64,000 nt of DNA from Taeniopygia guttata (Eukaryota; Chordata; Aves; Passeriformes; Estrildidae): positions 62,748,810 through 62,812,809 of the forward strand of contig NC_133063.1 in assembly GCF_048771995.1 (NCBI RefSeq), written 5' to 3'. The position numbers were made by a program, and so were the translations under genes. Positions 25,010 through 36,622 of the stretch are shown here, piece by piece. The notes below the pieces were generated by a model. It had not been told where the DNA came from and did not search any database. It saw nothing but the letters and a program-made list of their open reading frames with translations. Position 1 is the stretch's first letter, and every line of letters begins with the position of its first letter.

Positions 25010-26264
25010 CATCAAGGTTTAATTCCAGCTGGCAACTAAGCACTACCCAGCTGCCCACTCACACCCCTGCGGCAGGATGAAGGAGAGAATCACAAGTGAG
25101 AAAACTCATAAGCTGAGGTAAAGACAGTTTAATAGGTAAAATACAAACCATGCTGAAACGTAAACTTTAAGGCATTTAGAGATTTTGAGGAGCTAAGATT
25201 TTAGTTAGAAATAAGCCTTACTAGAGTTAATTAAAATAAGAATAATAAATGAGTAGGCCTTGATGAAGTTAGGAGTTAGTAGTTAACTAATAATTAATTG
25301 CTTGTCAGCACAATGTTTGGTTAGCTGGGTTTATAATGAAGAATATAGAAACTGATAAATAGCTTTTAGGAACATAAGACAATTGTGGGCCTCCTCTGTT
25401 CTGAAACCAATTGAAGACAAGGAATGGGAGTTCTACCAAGAATTCATTTGTCATACCCGCATTGAAAAGGTAGAAAGGTCAGAACGAGGAAGACTTCATT
25501 TACTTCCTCATTTTGGGACCCCTCCCCATAAAAGGGACCACCGACCCATTTCAAGGGACAAACTACGCATGCTTAATAGCTTTTGGAGTGATTAGCATAC
25601 GAAGCGGGGAATGAGATGTACCAAAATTATGAATATGCAATTGTATTTTGTATATTCAATACTTGTATGGATAAAAAGACTCTGTAATCACCTGGAAGGG
25701 GCGGTGTGTATTTGGGAGCTATCCCGCACGCTGCCCGGCGTCGAATAAACATACACTTTCTAACTTTAAACTGTTAGAGAGTTTTTGTCCGTCACAGTTG
25801 GATATCGATACTAGATCAATATCCATATTTCTTTAATAAATCAATGCACGCAAGCAAAGCAAAACAAGGAATTCATTTGTCACTACCCATTGACAGGCAG
25901 ATGTTCAACCACCTCCAGGAAGGCAGGGCTCCATCACACATCACAGACACATGGGAAGGCAAATGATACCACTCTGAAAGTCCCCCCTTCTTCCTTCTTC
26001 CCCAACAGCATATGGTCTGGAATATCCCTTTGGTCAATTGAGTTCAGTTTTCCTGGCTGTGTCCTCTCCCAGCTCCTTATGCGTTCCCAGCCCACACACT
26101 CATGGGGTGCTGTGAAGAGCAGAAAAGATCTTGATACCTTGTAAGCCCTGCTTGGCAGTAAACATCCCTGAGTTATCAGCAATGCTTCCAGCACAAATCC
26201 AAAACATAACCCTACACTAGCTACTGTGAAGAAAATTAATGCTATCTCAGTCAAAACCAGCACA
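25010..26264 (-). mobile_element. ERVL-type LTR (minus), split by a later LTR insertion
   Basis: Two blocks, 25010-25153 and 25844-26264, read as one avian ERV LTR on the minus strand. It starts 'tgtgctggttttgac' at the right-hand end and finishes beside 'caactaagcactacccagc' at the left. Between them lies the younger LTR at 25154-25843. The flanks CCAAA (25005-25009) and GCAAA (26265-26269) look like a 5-bp target duplication with one change. No viral coding sequence is attached, so it is a solo LTR. The open frame at 25934-26368 is a by-product of this repeat. The family assignment is from memory of common bird repeats. Confidence 0.8.
25154..25843 (+). mobile_element. LTR inserted within an older LTR (plus strand)
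   Basis: A 690-bp element with TG...CA ends, flanked by ATGC on both sides (25150-25153 and 25844-25847; five bases if one mismatch is allowed). It carries a TATA-like element 'ataaaaag' at 25671 and an AATAAA signal at 25744-25749 in plus orientation, as a retroviral LTR should. No coding interior is present, so it is a solo LTR from a full-length insertion that later recombined. It appears better preserved than the host LTR, consistent with being younger. Confidence 0.8.
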
Positions 26265-26269
26265 GCAAA

Positions 26270-27289
26270 CCAGAAAAATGACTCTTTATCATGAAGTGTG
26301 TATTGCTGGGACTGTTTTGCAGAAAAGAGAGTGGCAAAGCTCAAATGCCAGTGAGACGGCTTAACCAAAATGGAGTCTCTGGACCTTGAAGTTGGCCTTT
26401 GTGTTTTTACTCACAAGAGTGCAAGACTCAGAGCAAATGATTGATTTTGCTGGTTTTGTGAAGGACACTTGGATGGGAGAGTTAAGTTATGGAGGTGGCA
26501 CCATCTGGTGGCTGTACACAGATTTCTGTCTTGTTTTCAACACAAATTGTGTTGGATTCATAGGCTCAAGGATTTAATGATAGTTTATATTCAAAAAAGA
26601 GATACAGTTAATGAAGTTTAATTATGTTATATCCATTTTAAAATGAGGTGCACATGGAAAATGTGAATTCTCACAACACAAGGTAGTTGTATTTGGAGTT
26701 GGTCTTGGACAGTTGCAGTGAAATTGGTGTATAGAAAGCACCCTTGGCAGCACAGCAATCATCTAGCATTGAATGGGTGTCATCTATATGGAATTAGATA
26801 AAGACTGTGATTTTCCCATGTTGCTTATTCTTAGGTACCACGTGTAGAAGAGAAGACAGAACTTATTGTAAAGGCATTCTTACATGTTTACTCTGTCTGC
26901 AGGATAAAAAAATGTAGATACTAAAAATTATTTCTAGAAGTCTTAGTGACTAATGCCACATTTGTGTTCCCTTTTGAAAAATCATGGATATTGTAGTCTT
27001 TGGAGAGTCCCTGAAAACAAGCCCTTGCAAAACTGTTCTTCAGAATGTGAACATCTGAATGTGAACCATGACTACCCCCACTGAAATGGGGTGTCAACTT
27101 AGCCATCTCTGCTCAGACCAGAGTGACTGGAGCTATCACTGCTATGCTTTGCTTCCTGCTCTTTCTGCAATGTTACTCACTCTATGGTTCTAAATAAAGA
27201 TACTTGGACTGCATGGCTCAAACAGCAAATCTTAATCCTATAGTTCTTCTGTATGAGCTTTTTCATAGAACATGGTTATATGGGCTCTC
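26270..27289. other. intergenic, no gene seen
   Basis: AT-rich single-copy-looking sequence between the LTR block and the next CR1. The open frame at 26386-26577 has no recognisable similarity. Confidence 0.6.
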
Positions 27290-28132
27290 TCCAATGGCCC
27301 TTCAGAGAGACCTTGACAAATTAGAGGGCTGGGCAGACACCAGCCATATGAAGTTCAACAAGGGAAAGAGCCAGATTCTGCACCTGGGATGGGGCAACCG
27401 TGGATGTACAGACTGGGGAATGAGACAGCAGCCCTGCAATAAGGGACCTGGGGGTCCTGTTTGAAAGAAAGTTGAACATGGGTCAACAGTGCACTGGCAG
27501 CCAGGAGGGCAACCCTGTCCCGGGGGGCATCAGACAAAGCTTCACCAGCCAGGCAAGGCAGGGGATTGTCCTGCTCTGCTCTGAGCTGGGGCAGCTTCAC
27601 CTCAAGTGCTGAGGGCTGGTTTGGGCACTGCAATATAAGAAAGACATTAAACTGTTAGAGAAGATCCAAAGAAGCGTTGCAAAGATGGTGAAGGACCTTG
27701 AGGGGAAGCCAGGATGAGGAGTGGCTGAGGTCACTTGGTCTCTTCAGATGGGAGAAAAGGAGACTGAGGACAGACAGGCCTCATTGTAGCCTGCAACTTC
27801 CCCGTGAGGGGAAGAGGAGGCACAGTCATTGATCTCTTCCCTCTGTGACTAATGACAGGACTCAAGGAAATGGCATGAAGCTGAATTGGGGGGGTTTAGG
27901 TTGGATATTAGGAAAAGGTTCTTCACCCAGAGGGTGAAGCTTGAGCACTGGAGCAGGCTGCCCAGTGAGGTGGCCACAGCACCAAGCCTCTCTGTGTCAA
28001 GAAGTGTTTGTACAATGCTCTTGGGCACATGGTGTGATTCTTGGGGTGTCATGCATAGGGCCAGGAGCTGGTCTTGATTATCCTGATGGGTGCCTTCCAA
28101 TCCAGTATATTCTGTGATTCTGTGATTCTGTG
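27290..28132 (+). repeat. CR1 LINE, 3' fragment with end of reverse transcriptase ORF
   Basis: The 5' part still translates to the C-terminal region of CR1 ORF2 ([20 protein letters not shown] near 27300-27360). The rest is the 3' region, with 'aggttggatattaggaaaag', 'gagcaggctgcccagtgagg' and a terminal run of the octamer ATTCTGTG at about 28108-28132. Frame breaks show that it is dead. This is the clearest complete CR1 3' end in the window. Confidence 0.93.
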
Positions 28133-28133
28133 T

Positions 28134-28530
28134 CAGCTGGCTTAGAACCTCTTTCACAAAGTTGTCACACAGTTTTTTTTATGAATCTTCTGTCCCAGAT
28201 TGTACCATCTGTGTGATGCTCCCAGTTGATTTCTGGTAAATTGAAGTCCACCATAAGGACAAAGGCAGTTGACTTTGAAGTGTCCTTTAGTTTCTCAAAT
28301 AATAATTTGTCAGCATTGTTGTCCTGGCTGGGAATTCTGTAGCAGACGCCCACAATGATATCCACATTATTTGTTAATCCCTTGATTCTTACGTAGTGTC
28401 TCATCTGTGCCATTGCCAACTGTAAGCTTCATAGATTCTATTATTGTCATTACATAGAATGCCACCTCCCAGCCTCTTCTGTCCTGCCTGTAACCATCCA
28501 ATAGGACACTCCTATCCCACCACAAAGGTG
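28134..28530 (-). repeat. CR1-type LINE, endonuclease-domain fragment
   Basis: On the minus strand this encodes part of an apurinic-like endonuclease domain of a CR1-family LINE. GYRQDRRGWEVAFYV (near 28450-28490) is followed, after a frame change, by VRIKG, IIVGVCYRIPSQD and LMVDFNLPEINW (28170-28410). These match the VGVCYRPP and GDFNLP motifs of the family. Only this internal segment is present; the 3' end is missing. Confidence 0.82.
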
Positions 28531-28540
28531 ATTTATTGAA

Positions 28541-31484
28541 AATGTTGTTTTCAAACTGAACAGGGTAGGCTTGAAGGGGTCATGCTAAAGAAAATTATAT
28601 GCTCCTAAATTGTGGTATGTTATGCATGCATTTTGGATTACCAGACCACTAAATCAGTTGTATATGTACATTGATTAATCTATTTTCCTAGAAGTTAAGG
28701 TCCTAGTCCATTTGCAGGTGAAGCTTATTTATAATTAGCTGGCAAGCCATTTTGTTATTGCTTTGTACTTCCATGTCTTCTGATGTTTTGAACCTCAGTT
28801 TAGGGCCTTGTCAATTTAGAATTTAAGGCCTTGTCTCCCATTTCATGCCCATGCTCAATTCTATTTGATTTGGGCCTTGGAAGCTACTTCAGAATTCTTC
28901 AGATTCTCCCTTCCGCTTCTCCTAGTACTACATTAAGGTTGACCTTCAGTGTCCAAAAGTATGCTGTGCTCTGCGTGTCAAAAGACCTTAAAACCAAAAT
29001 TTGCTTTACTATGTTTTGGTGGTTTTGTTGCTAAATCTAGTTTTTATACAATTTAAAATACCAGTACATATAATACATTAGAAAGACTATACATGTGTAT
29101 CATAAATGACATTATATAGTAAAGCGTATCTGTCACTGAAAGCTTACCAAATACATTATTTTAGCATCTATGCAACATCTGTGCATCTGTGCAAAATATG
29201 CATTACGAGTTTTTTTCCCGAATTCCTTTTTTTTTGTTGCTGTTGTCAAAACTTAGTGTATGTTTTTGTAGAATTGGACCTGTGAGATATGAAAATTTTT
29301 AGGAAATTGGAAAGTAGATTAGTGGCATTTAATTTTGTGTTTGTAACAAAGAACTGTTAGGGTTTGGAGAGAAGTACTTTCTGTGGACTTTTAGGAAACC
29401 AGAAGATGGCAGCAAGTGTTGATTAGAATTTTGTGCCTCTGAACCTCTTCACATCTTCAGAGCAAATCAATATCCTTTGTAATGCAAGCATTTGCTTTGA
29501 ATGTGATGTGTAACAGAAAGAGCTAATTTACATTTGTATCAGTACCATTATTCAGTGCAGGGACGTAAGAGGGCTAATCCATTTCAAACAGATTTATACA
29601 TTTGAAAAGACTAATACTGTGAGGGGCTATCAATGTGTACATGCCAAAGAAATTATGCAATAATCTGTTGAACACATAAATACAAAACTACATGTATAGT
29701 AACTTTTTCTCCTCATACTGCCATTCTGGAGCTTTTTGCAGCATGTGTTTTCAAGTTAGGTGGGGTTTCTGAATAGGCATATCAAAGGTTGAAAGTATTA
29801 ATGGTGATGGAAGATAACCTTTTATGTTGATTTCAGGATAGCTCAGAATGAGGGTAGTGTTTCCATGGATCTTGGTGGGAACACTTAAAACTGAGGTCTA
29901 ATTCTCAGTGTATCAGTCTGTTTCTAGTTTGGCAGGGTAGATAGGATTGAACCAGGAGATAGAGGTACAGGAGGTTTAATATTTTCTTTCTGGATTTTAA
30001 TTTGACTACTGTATATAATGTTAGCTTGCAGAAAGGTAGGAAGAAACACAAACTGTACAATTTAATCAGAATAGCACACTTGGCAAGAGCAACTCAGTGG
30101 GATAATTTTAAATCCTTTCTGGAAATTGTCTACTGGGCCAAACATTAAGGCTAGCTTTGAGTAGATAGCTCAGCAGATCTTGGTAAAGTTCAGGTGAGAA
30201 AAATGCTCCCAACTTAATATAAATTACCATGGATCAGAGAGGAGCCAGGAGAAAAATACTATGAACCTCACAAATAATTAAATAGTAGTGCTGTCATATA
30301 AGCATCCTTCAAAGTGCTTAAATTTAATGAATGGCAGTGTAAGTATTTTGGTGTAAGTTTTAAATATTGTCCAAAGTGACCTGGAAGCCACTTATAGTTT
30401 GAAAAGCCTGCTGCATATCTTGTCTCATCTGGGCTTTCATAAGTGTGAAGAATCTTAATCTATTTATTTTCTTCTCAGACAAACCATCCTATAACTTTGA
30501 TTATGCCCATTGTCTTTATTTGTTTTTCCACTTTACCTGTTCAAGACACATGTGAGCCATGAGTGAATAGTGGTATATTGATGTTTATTCAGGGAGATAG
30601 TGATGTTGCCTGATATTCTTTTCCTATTAAAACATGACATTTGACTTGGTTTTCTGTATCTGCTGGTAGTCCAACAGGCATACACTGAGGGAAGGAAATG
30701 AAAGCAAAATACTACAGTTCAACTGCAAAAAGTAGTATTTTTGCACATTGCAACATCATGTCCAGGAATTAATTTCACTTCTAAATAGAACAGCTGTGAA
30801 ACCTTTTATTTCTCTTCTGTCAAGTGAATAGATTAGTGGGGAAAAAATGAACAAAACTTGTGAACTCCACAGTAAACTAAGTGGCCATACTAAAATTACA
30901 GGAATAAGAAGAAAAAAGATCATATTTGTTGGATAGATGTCTGTAAAAAAGACCAGTGTGTTACACTGCTCAGGAGAATGTTAGCAAGAATTGTTGTAGG
31001 ATCTGAGTGCAATCCAACTAATAGAAAAACAGATTCAAAAAGTAATGGTTTGAAAAGTGTAAATATTCAAATGCCTTAAATGACAGTATCACCCATCAAT
31101 ATTATAAGATTGATAAAGAATAAGGGTTGTTGTGCCTATCTGTTATAAAAGATAGGTCATGCTGAAAATTAGGTATGACTTATTTCCAAAATTAAATACA
31201 GTAGAGGAAGTACCACAACCTTTTTAATTGGTCCTTCAAGACTTTTGTCATTTAGAGACAAGTTATCAGATTTAGACAGGAAATAATTACACATTTTTTT
31301 CTGCTAGTTAATTGGTTTGGTCAAATGAATCAGTTGGTTTGATTCTTTGGTTTACTGTGTGACTGGTGAATCTGTGAGAAACTTCTCTTGCTTCCTAATA
31401 TAAAAATGCTGTAACAGTGATTCTAAAATAAACTCATTATCACAATAAATATGCAGGTCTAAGAATATGTTCTTTCATAGCGCA
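28541..31484. other. intergenic, no gene seen
   Basis: AT-rich sequence without recognisable coding or repeat ends on either strand. Confidence 0.65.
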
Positions 31485-32625
31485 TATTGTGACCAGCACT
31501 GTTCTTGTCTGTCGCTATAGGACACGAGAAAGCAAACGCGAGCCACTTGCTACCTTGCAAGGCAAAAAAGAGAGCGTTTATTTTCTGACTCCAACTTTTA
31601 TACTTCTCCAAAGGTGACAGTGGATTGGAGAGTGAATGGGCCACCTCTCCGAAGACATTGGACAAAGCACTAGTACATCAAGTCTCTCCACCCCCATGGA
31701 GGAATGCAAAACAATACGTTATTTACAGAAACTGTGTGGGAAAGTTTCCCAATAGAATGTAAACTCAGAAGGCTTAAGAAAACTCAAGAATCAGGGCGAC
31801 ACTTGTCAACATGGATAGGGTGATGAAGTGCGCCCTCAACAAGTTTGTGTGCACACCACACCAAGCTGTGTGGTGTGGTTGACATACTGGACGGAAGGAA
31901 TGCCATTCAGAGGGACTATGACGGGCTTCAGAGATGGGCCCACGCAAATCTCATGAGGTTCAACAAAGTAAAGTGCAAGGCCTTGCACCAGAGTTGGTGC
32001 AATCCCAAGCATAACTGCAGTCTGAGTGGGAAACGGATTGAGGGAATCCCTGATAAGAAAGACTTGGGGGTGTTTGTGGACTAGAAGTTCATTCTGTGCC
32101 CACAGCCCAGAAAGCAAATTGTATCCTGGGCTGCATCATAGGCCAGCAGGATGTGGGAGAGGATTCTGCCTCTCTGGTGAGACCCCACCTGCAGTGCTGT
32201 ATCCAGGTCTGGGGTCTCCAGCTTGAGAAAGACATGGATCTGCTGGAACAATTCCAGGGGAGAACCATGAAATTGATCACAGGGCTGGAACACCTCTCCC
32301 ATGACCACAAGCTGAGAAAGCTGAGGTTGTTCAGTCTGGCATAGAGAAGACTTCAGGGAGAGTTTATAGCAGCCTTTCTGTACCTGAAGAGGGCCTGCAA
32401 GAAAGCGGGAGAGGGATTCTGTACAAGGGCATGTAATAGTAGAATGAGAGGAAATGGCTTTGGGCTGAAGGAGGTTTATATTAGACATTGGAAGAAATTG
32501 TTTACTGTGAGGGTGGGAAGGTACTGGAACAGGTTGTGCAGAAAAGCTGTGAATGCCCAATCCCTGGCAGTGTTCAAGGCCAGACTGGGTGAGGCTCTGA
32601 GCAACCTGGTCTGGTGAAAAGGGTC
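31485..32625 (+). repeat. CR1 LINE fragment, interrupted by a solo LTR
   Basis: From 31808 the sequence is CR1 ORF2: residues AIQRDYDGLQRWAHANLMRF and KKDLGVFVD (about 31900-32080) are the C-terminal region of its reverse transcriptase. It continues into the 3' part, up to 'ggctctgagcaacctgg'. The last CR1 bases and octamer tail are absent. A short piece before the LTR (about 31485-31509) can be read in frame with the part after it, which suggests that the LTR landed inside this CR1. The left boundary is uncertain. Confidence 0.85.
31510..31801 (-). mobile_element. 292-bp solo LTR with 6-bp target duplication
   Basis: The element has perfect terminal inverted hexamers (TGTCGC...GCGACA) and is flanked by the direct repeat CTTGTC (31504-31509 and 31802-31807). 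In minus orientation it contains a TATA box (GTATAAAAG, 31595-31603) and an AATAAA poly-A signal (31577-31582) close downstream, the standard order in an LTR. A 6-bp duplication is typical of beta/alpharetrovirus-like (ERVK) integrases. No internal viral sequence remains. Confidence 0.92.
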
Positions 32626-35517
32626 AATTTATTTGAAGTATGCTTTTTGCGCCAGAGTGGGTTCATAAAATCCATTCATTTACTTGAGATATTTTCTAGT
32701 GCTCTTCAATCAACTGATGGAACAAGAGGTAGGTAATTGAGAATGAATGCCAAGTAGTCAAGATTCCTAGTTCATAAAGCTGATAACTGTGTGATTACAT
32801 TTGTCTCTTTACATCTCGTATGGTTTCTGGTCTCCCCTCTTTACAAATCTTTAAAATAAGAACATGTATTACTCAACAAATACCACATCTATGCTAGTGC
32901 TGATGTATTTGCTTCTGATCAACTACAAAATTGCAGAAATGGAAACAACTTAGAGCTTGATTTTGAAGGCATATTTTTTCTAATAAGAAAAAAACCCTAA
33001 CCCACATAATGAATTCAAATTAGTGAAGCATGAGAACATCTCAATTGATTTTTTTAACTGTATGAATGATGAATTCTGATGTCTAGTGATGTCTAGTAAT
33101 ATCTAGTAAACAATCTGCCTCTTCTATTTTTGGTTTACCTTATCGATCCATTACCATTATCACTCTCCTACACAGTCTCTCCTATTCCCATTCAAATTAA
33201 TTTCTTAGTACACAGTGGAATATAAAGACTCTGGAGAATGATTCGCTTTTGTAGTATCACAATTGCATTTTGGATTACTTAATCAGTAGGGCAATAATGA
33301 TATAAGCAAATGCACCACAGGTCGTGTTATTCAAAGACATCTACACAGAAAACAGGTTTTACCACCTGAGGATAGGATACATTTGAAAATAAATTTTAAA
33401 AATGGTTTAAGTTGCAGATGCCCTATTGAATGTATCCCAGTGAAACTGAAGCAAATCTATCATCTCTAGCTGCCCAACTGGAGAAGACTTGAGTAGATTT
33501 TTGTCTTCAGAGAGTGTAAAGAAGTGCCAAAAACCCCGAAGGCCCTTTTGGACAGTATTAAAACCCTTGTGTATTTTCTTGATACAAAGTTAATCTCAAT
33601 GAGGAGGTATACTTTAAGAAACAGTACTATTATATGTACATTCACTTTTTTTTTTTTTCCTTTTTTCAATTGCAAGAAGAATCTCAAGTCTGCAGTCCAT
33701 ATATGTTTTTCAACCTGGTGTTATTTTTTCATCTCTTTAATAACACATATTTTTCATTTTATATACATTTCAGTTGCTCACATCCCAGCAAAGCTTTCTT
33801 GCAAACCATGAGTCATTTATATTTACTGTATAAAAATTCATGTCCTCACACAGCTACTGGATGCCCATGATTTTCCTCCATTCTCTTTGTATCTTCTTCA
33901 AGTATCCTTTTTCATTTATCTTGTTGGAATTCTTTCCTAAATAATCAAGGTTTCAAAAGCATGAATGAAGTTCTCTTTTGTAGTCTAATAATTTACTTGC
34001 AGCTTCAGTGTTGGTATCTCCTGCCAACCAGCTGAGTATTATACCAGTGCACAGCTTACAAATTGCAGTAACTGATCTTCAGATAGATATGAGACCAAAT
34101 TAAAAACAATACTATAAATCCTCTTGCTTTTGAAAGCAAAATTCTTTTCACTGTTTTATTTAAATTGTTCCCATGTATTTTTAGCGTGGAAACAAATTTA
34201 GAAGTTTCACCTATTGATTTTGTAGGACGGTCATGCTGTGGTCAGACTACTGAATGACAGAGAAGTTATGCTGACAGGAAATTCATAATGAAAATGGATG
34301 AGAGTCTGATTATTTGCAAATTCCTTCTTTTTCACACCGCTTTTACTTCTCAGACTTGTCAGCGTTGTTATCCCAGCATTGTTAGGTGTTTGCTAAATTT
34401 TTGTTTAATTACAAAAAATTAATAGTATGAAATAGTTGGCATTTGCTAGGTCCCTAAGGTGCCTCTGTAAGATTTTTTTGTAATAATGTTTCAACCCCAT
34501 TCTGTATTTGCATGCATTTTTGGCAGTTCCTGAAATCACTTTGCTCACACAAGAATATTGTTTTGTTCTGTATTCAGTTATGACCTCTCGTTAATGAACT
34601 TGGAAGCAATTGGAGCTGAAATACATTTGCTGGCACAGCCTTTAGACTGCAGAATATATTCTTCTCCAGCAGTGAAGCCTTATAAATTAGCATGCAGTGA
34701 TAAGCATGTAATGAATTTAACATCAATATTTAAGAATATTTATTATCCTTTCCATTTTCCCATATTTCAGCTGAGATGTCACTATATAATCTAACCTGAT
34801 AGAGAAAAAAAAGACTATTTATTTTGCACTGGGGTATGGTCTTCTATGTAGCATGCATAGCTATTTGGTTTCTGGACTTGATGTAGTTTTTACTGCTTTT
34901 GTGTACCTATCAAATGGTATCACCAAGAATCAAATTGCAGTTTGTCTGGCCCCAGATAGAACTGCCTAACAGTGTGAAAAAAATGATTGTTGTCTGACAC
35001 AACTTAAGACATGCCTGTCTTAAGACCTGTGACAGATAAACATAATAAAATGAAGCTCGAATTTCTGGTTTGTTTTTTGTTGTTTAGTTCTTTCCTTGAT
35101 GCAACTTTACTGCTAAGTGCATGCAATGTTATGTGTTTGCTTTGGAAGTATTTAAATGTGGGTTTCTTCTGTGGATGCCAGCTGTTTCAAACGCAAGAAT
35201 ATATTTTGTTGCATTTTCAGGAAAAAAATATAGATCTCTGAAAATCCTAGAATTTCATATTGAGAAATGCCTTGCAGTTTAATTTATTTAGAATTCAGAT
35301 TTGCTTAAATTTGTTTTCCCTAAGTCAAAAAAAAAGAGGGTTTTTTTCCCTAAATTCTTCTAGCCTGAAAGTAAGGAGAAACCCATACCTTCCTTCTGTG
35401 ACAAAAGTAATTTACAGACATAACCCTTTTACAAATTAATTCTGAAATTGGAAATAGGGGCCCACAATTGTCAAGGAGCAATTTTGGGAGCTTCATGAGA
35501 ATGAGAAAACCAGCGTA
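32626..35517. other. intergenic, no gene seen
   Basis: AT-rich sequence with a short local duplication of 'gatgtctagt' near 33080 and a T-run near 33647. No coding exon, RNA gene or mobile-element end was recognised. Confidence 0.65.
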
Positions 35518-36622
35518 TGCTGGGTTGACCCCATGACTGTCCACCACATGCCCATGAAGCTGCTCTATCATTCGCCTTTCCCAGCTTCACAGAGGGAGGA
35601 GAATACAATGAAAGGATCATGGAATGAGATAAGAAAAGGAAGGGATCACTCACCAATTACTGTCACAGGCAAAACAGACTCCGTTTGGGGAAATCACTTT
35701 ATTACCAAACGCAGAATAGGGTAATGTGAAATAAACCCAACTCTTCAAGCACATTCCACCAGCCAACCCTTTCTTCTTCACAGGCTCAAATTCATTCCCA
35801 ATTTGTACTACCTTCACCCTCCCAGTGGCACAGGGTGACAAGGAATGGGGCTTGTTGACCCTCTCAACAATATGCTATCTCTGCTGCTCCTTCCTTCTCA
35901 CTTCCTTCTCACTCTCTTCCCCTGCTTCAGCATGGGGTTCTTCCCATGGCAGTCAGTCCTCCACAACCTACTCCAGCATGGGTCTTTGTCCTTCCCAGGG
36001 GTTGAAGTTCTTCACAAACTACTCCAGCATGGGTCCCTTCCATGTGGTGCAATCTTTCAGGAAAACACTGTTCTAGCATGGGTCCCCCTCCGGGGATGCA
36101 AGTCCTGCCAGAAAATCTGCCGCAGCATGGGCTCCTGTCTCCATAAGGCCACAGGTCCTGACAGTAGTCTGCTCAAGTGCAGGCTTCCCATGGAGTCACA
36201 GCCTCCTTTGGATATCCTCCTGCTCCATGATGGGGTCCTCCATGGCCTGCAGGTGGGATCTCTGCTGTACCACAAACCTCCACAGGCTGGAGGGGCACAG
36301 TTCCCTCACCCTGGTTTTCATCACAAGCATCAAGGGAATCTCAGTTCCTCCTTCCTTTCCTTTTCCACTGACTGATGTCTTCAGGGCTGTTCTCCCATTT
36401 GTTTTCTGCTGTTTTTTGTGCAGAAGGGTTTTTTTCTCCCTTCTTAAATAAGTCATTTCAAAGGCACTAGCACCATCATTTATTGGCTCTGCCTTGGCTT
36501 GTGACAGCCAATGCCTAGCTGTCATTGGCTCAGTCAGACATGGAAGAATGGAGAAACATTCTAGCGCCTTCACTCATGCCTTTAGTCACCCTGTTATCAA
36601 AACTTAGCAAACCCAATAAACA
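35518..36622 (-). mobile_element. long ERVL-like LTR with internal degenerate tandem repeats
   Basis: This 1.1-kb block resembles a common long avian ERV LTR. It is bounded by 'tgctgggttgacc' on the left and 'aacccaataaaca' on the right, which gives TG...CA ends. Read on the minus strand it has a TATA-like 'cttatttaagaag' (36441-36453) and an AATAAA signal (35698-35703). The middle (about 35925-36290) contains about seven diverged units of roughly 50 bp, each starting near 'agcatgggtc'. No convincing target duplication was found at these ends, so exact limits are uncertain. The open frame at 35845-36375 arises from the tandem units. Confidence 0.72.

Noticed and set aside
25934..26368. 144-residue minus-strand open frame with a hydrophobic stretch
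   Set aside because: It falls mostly within the outer LTR at 25010-26264 and is a repeat by-product, not a membrane protein gene.
32081..32560. 159-residue minus-strand open frame
   Set aside because: It is the reverse strand of a CR1 fragment and has no domain.
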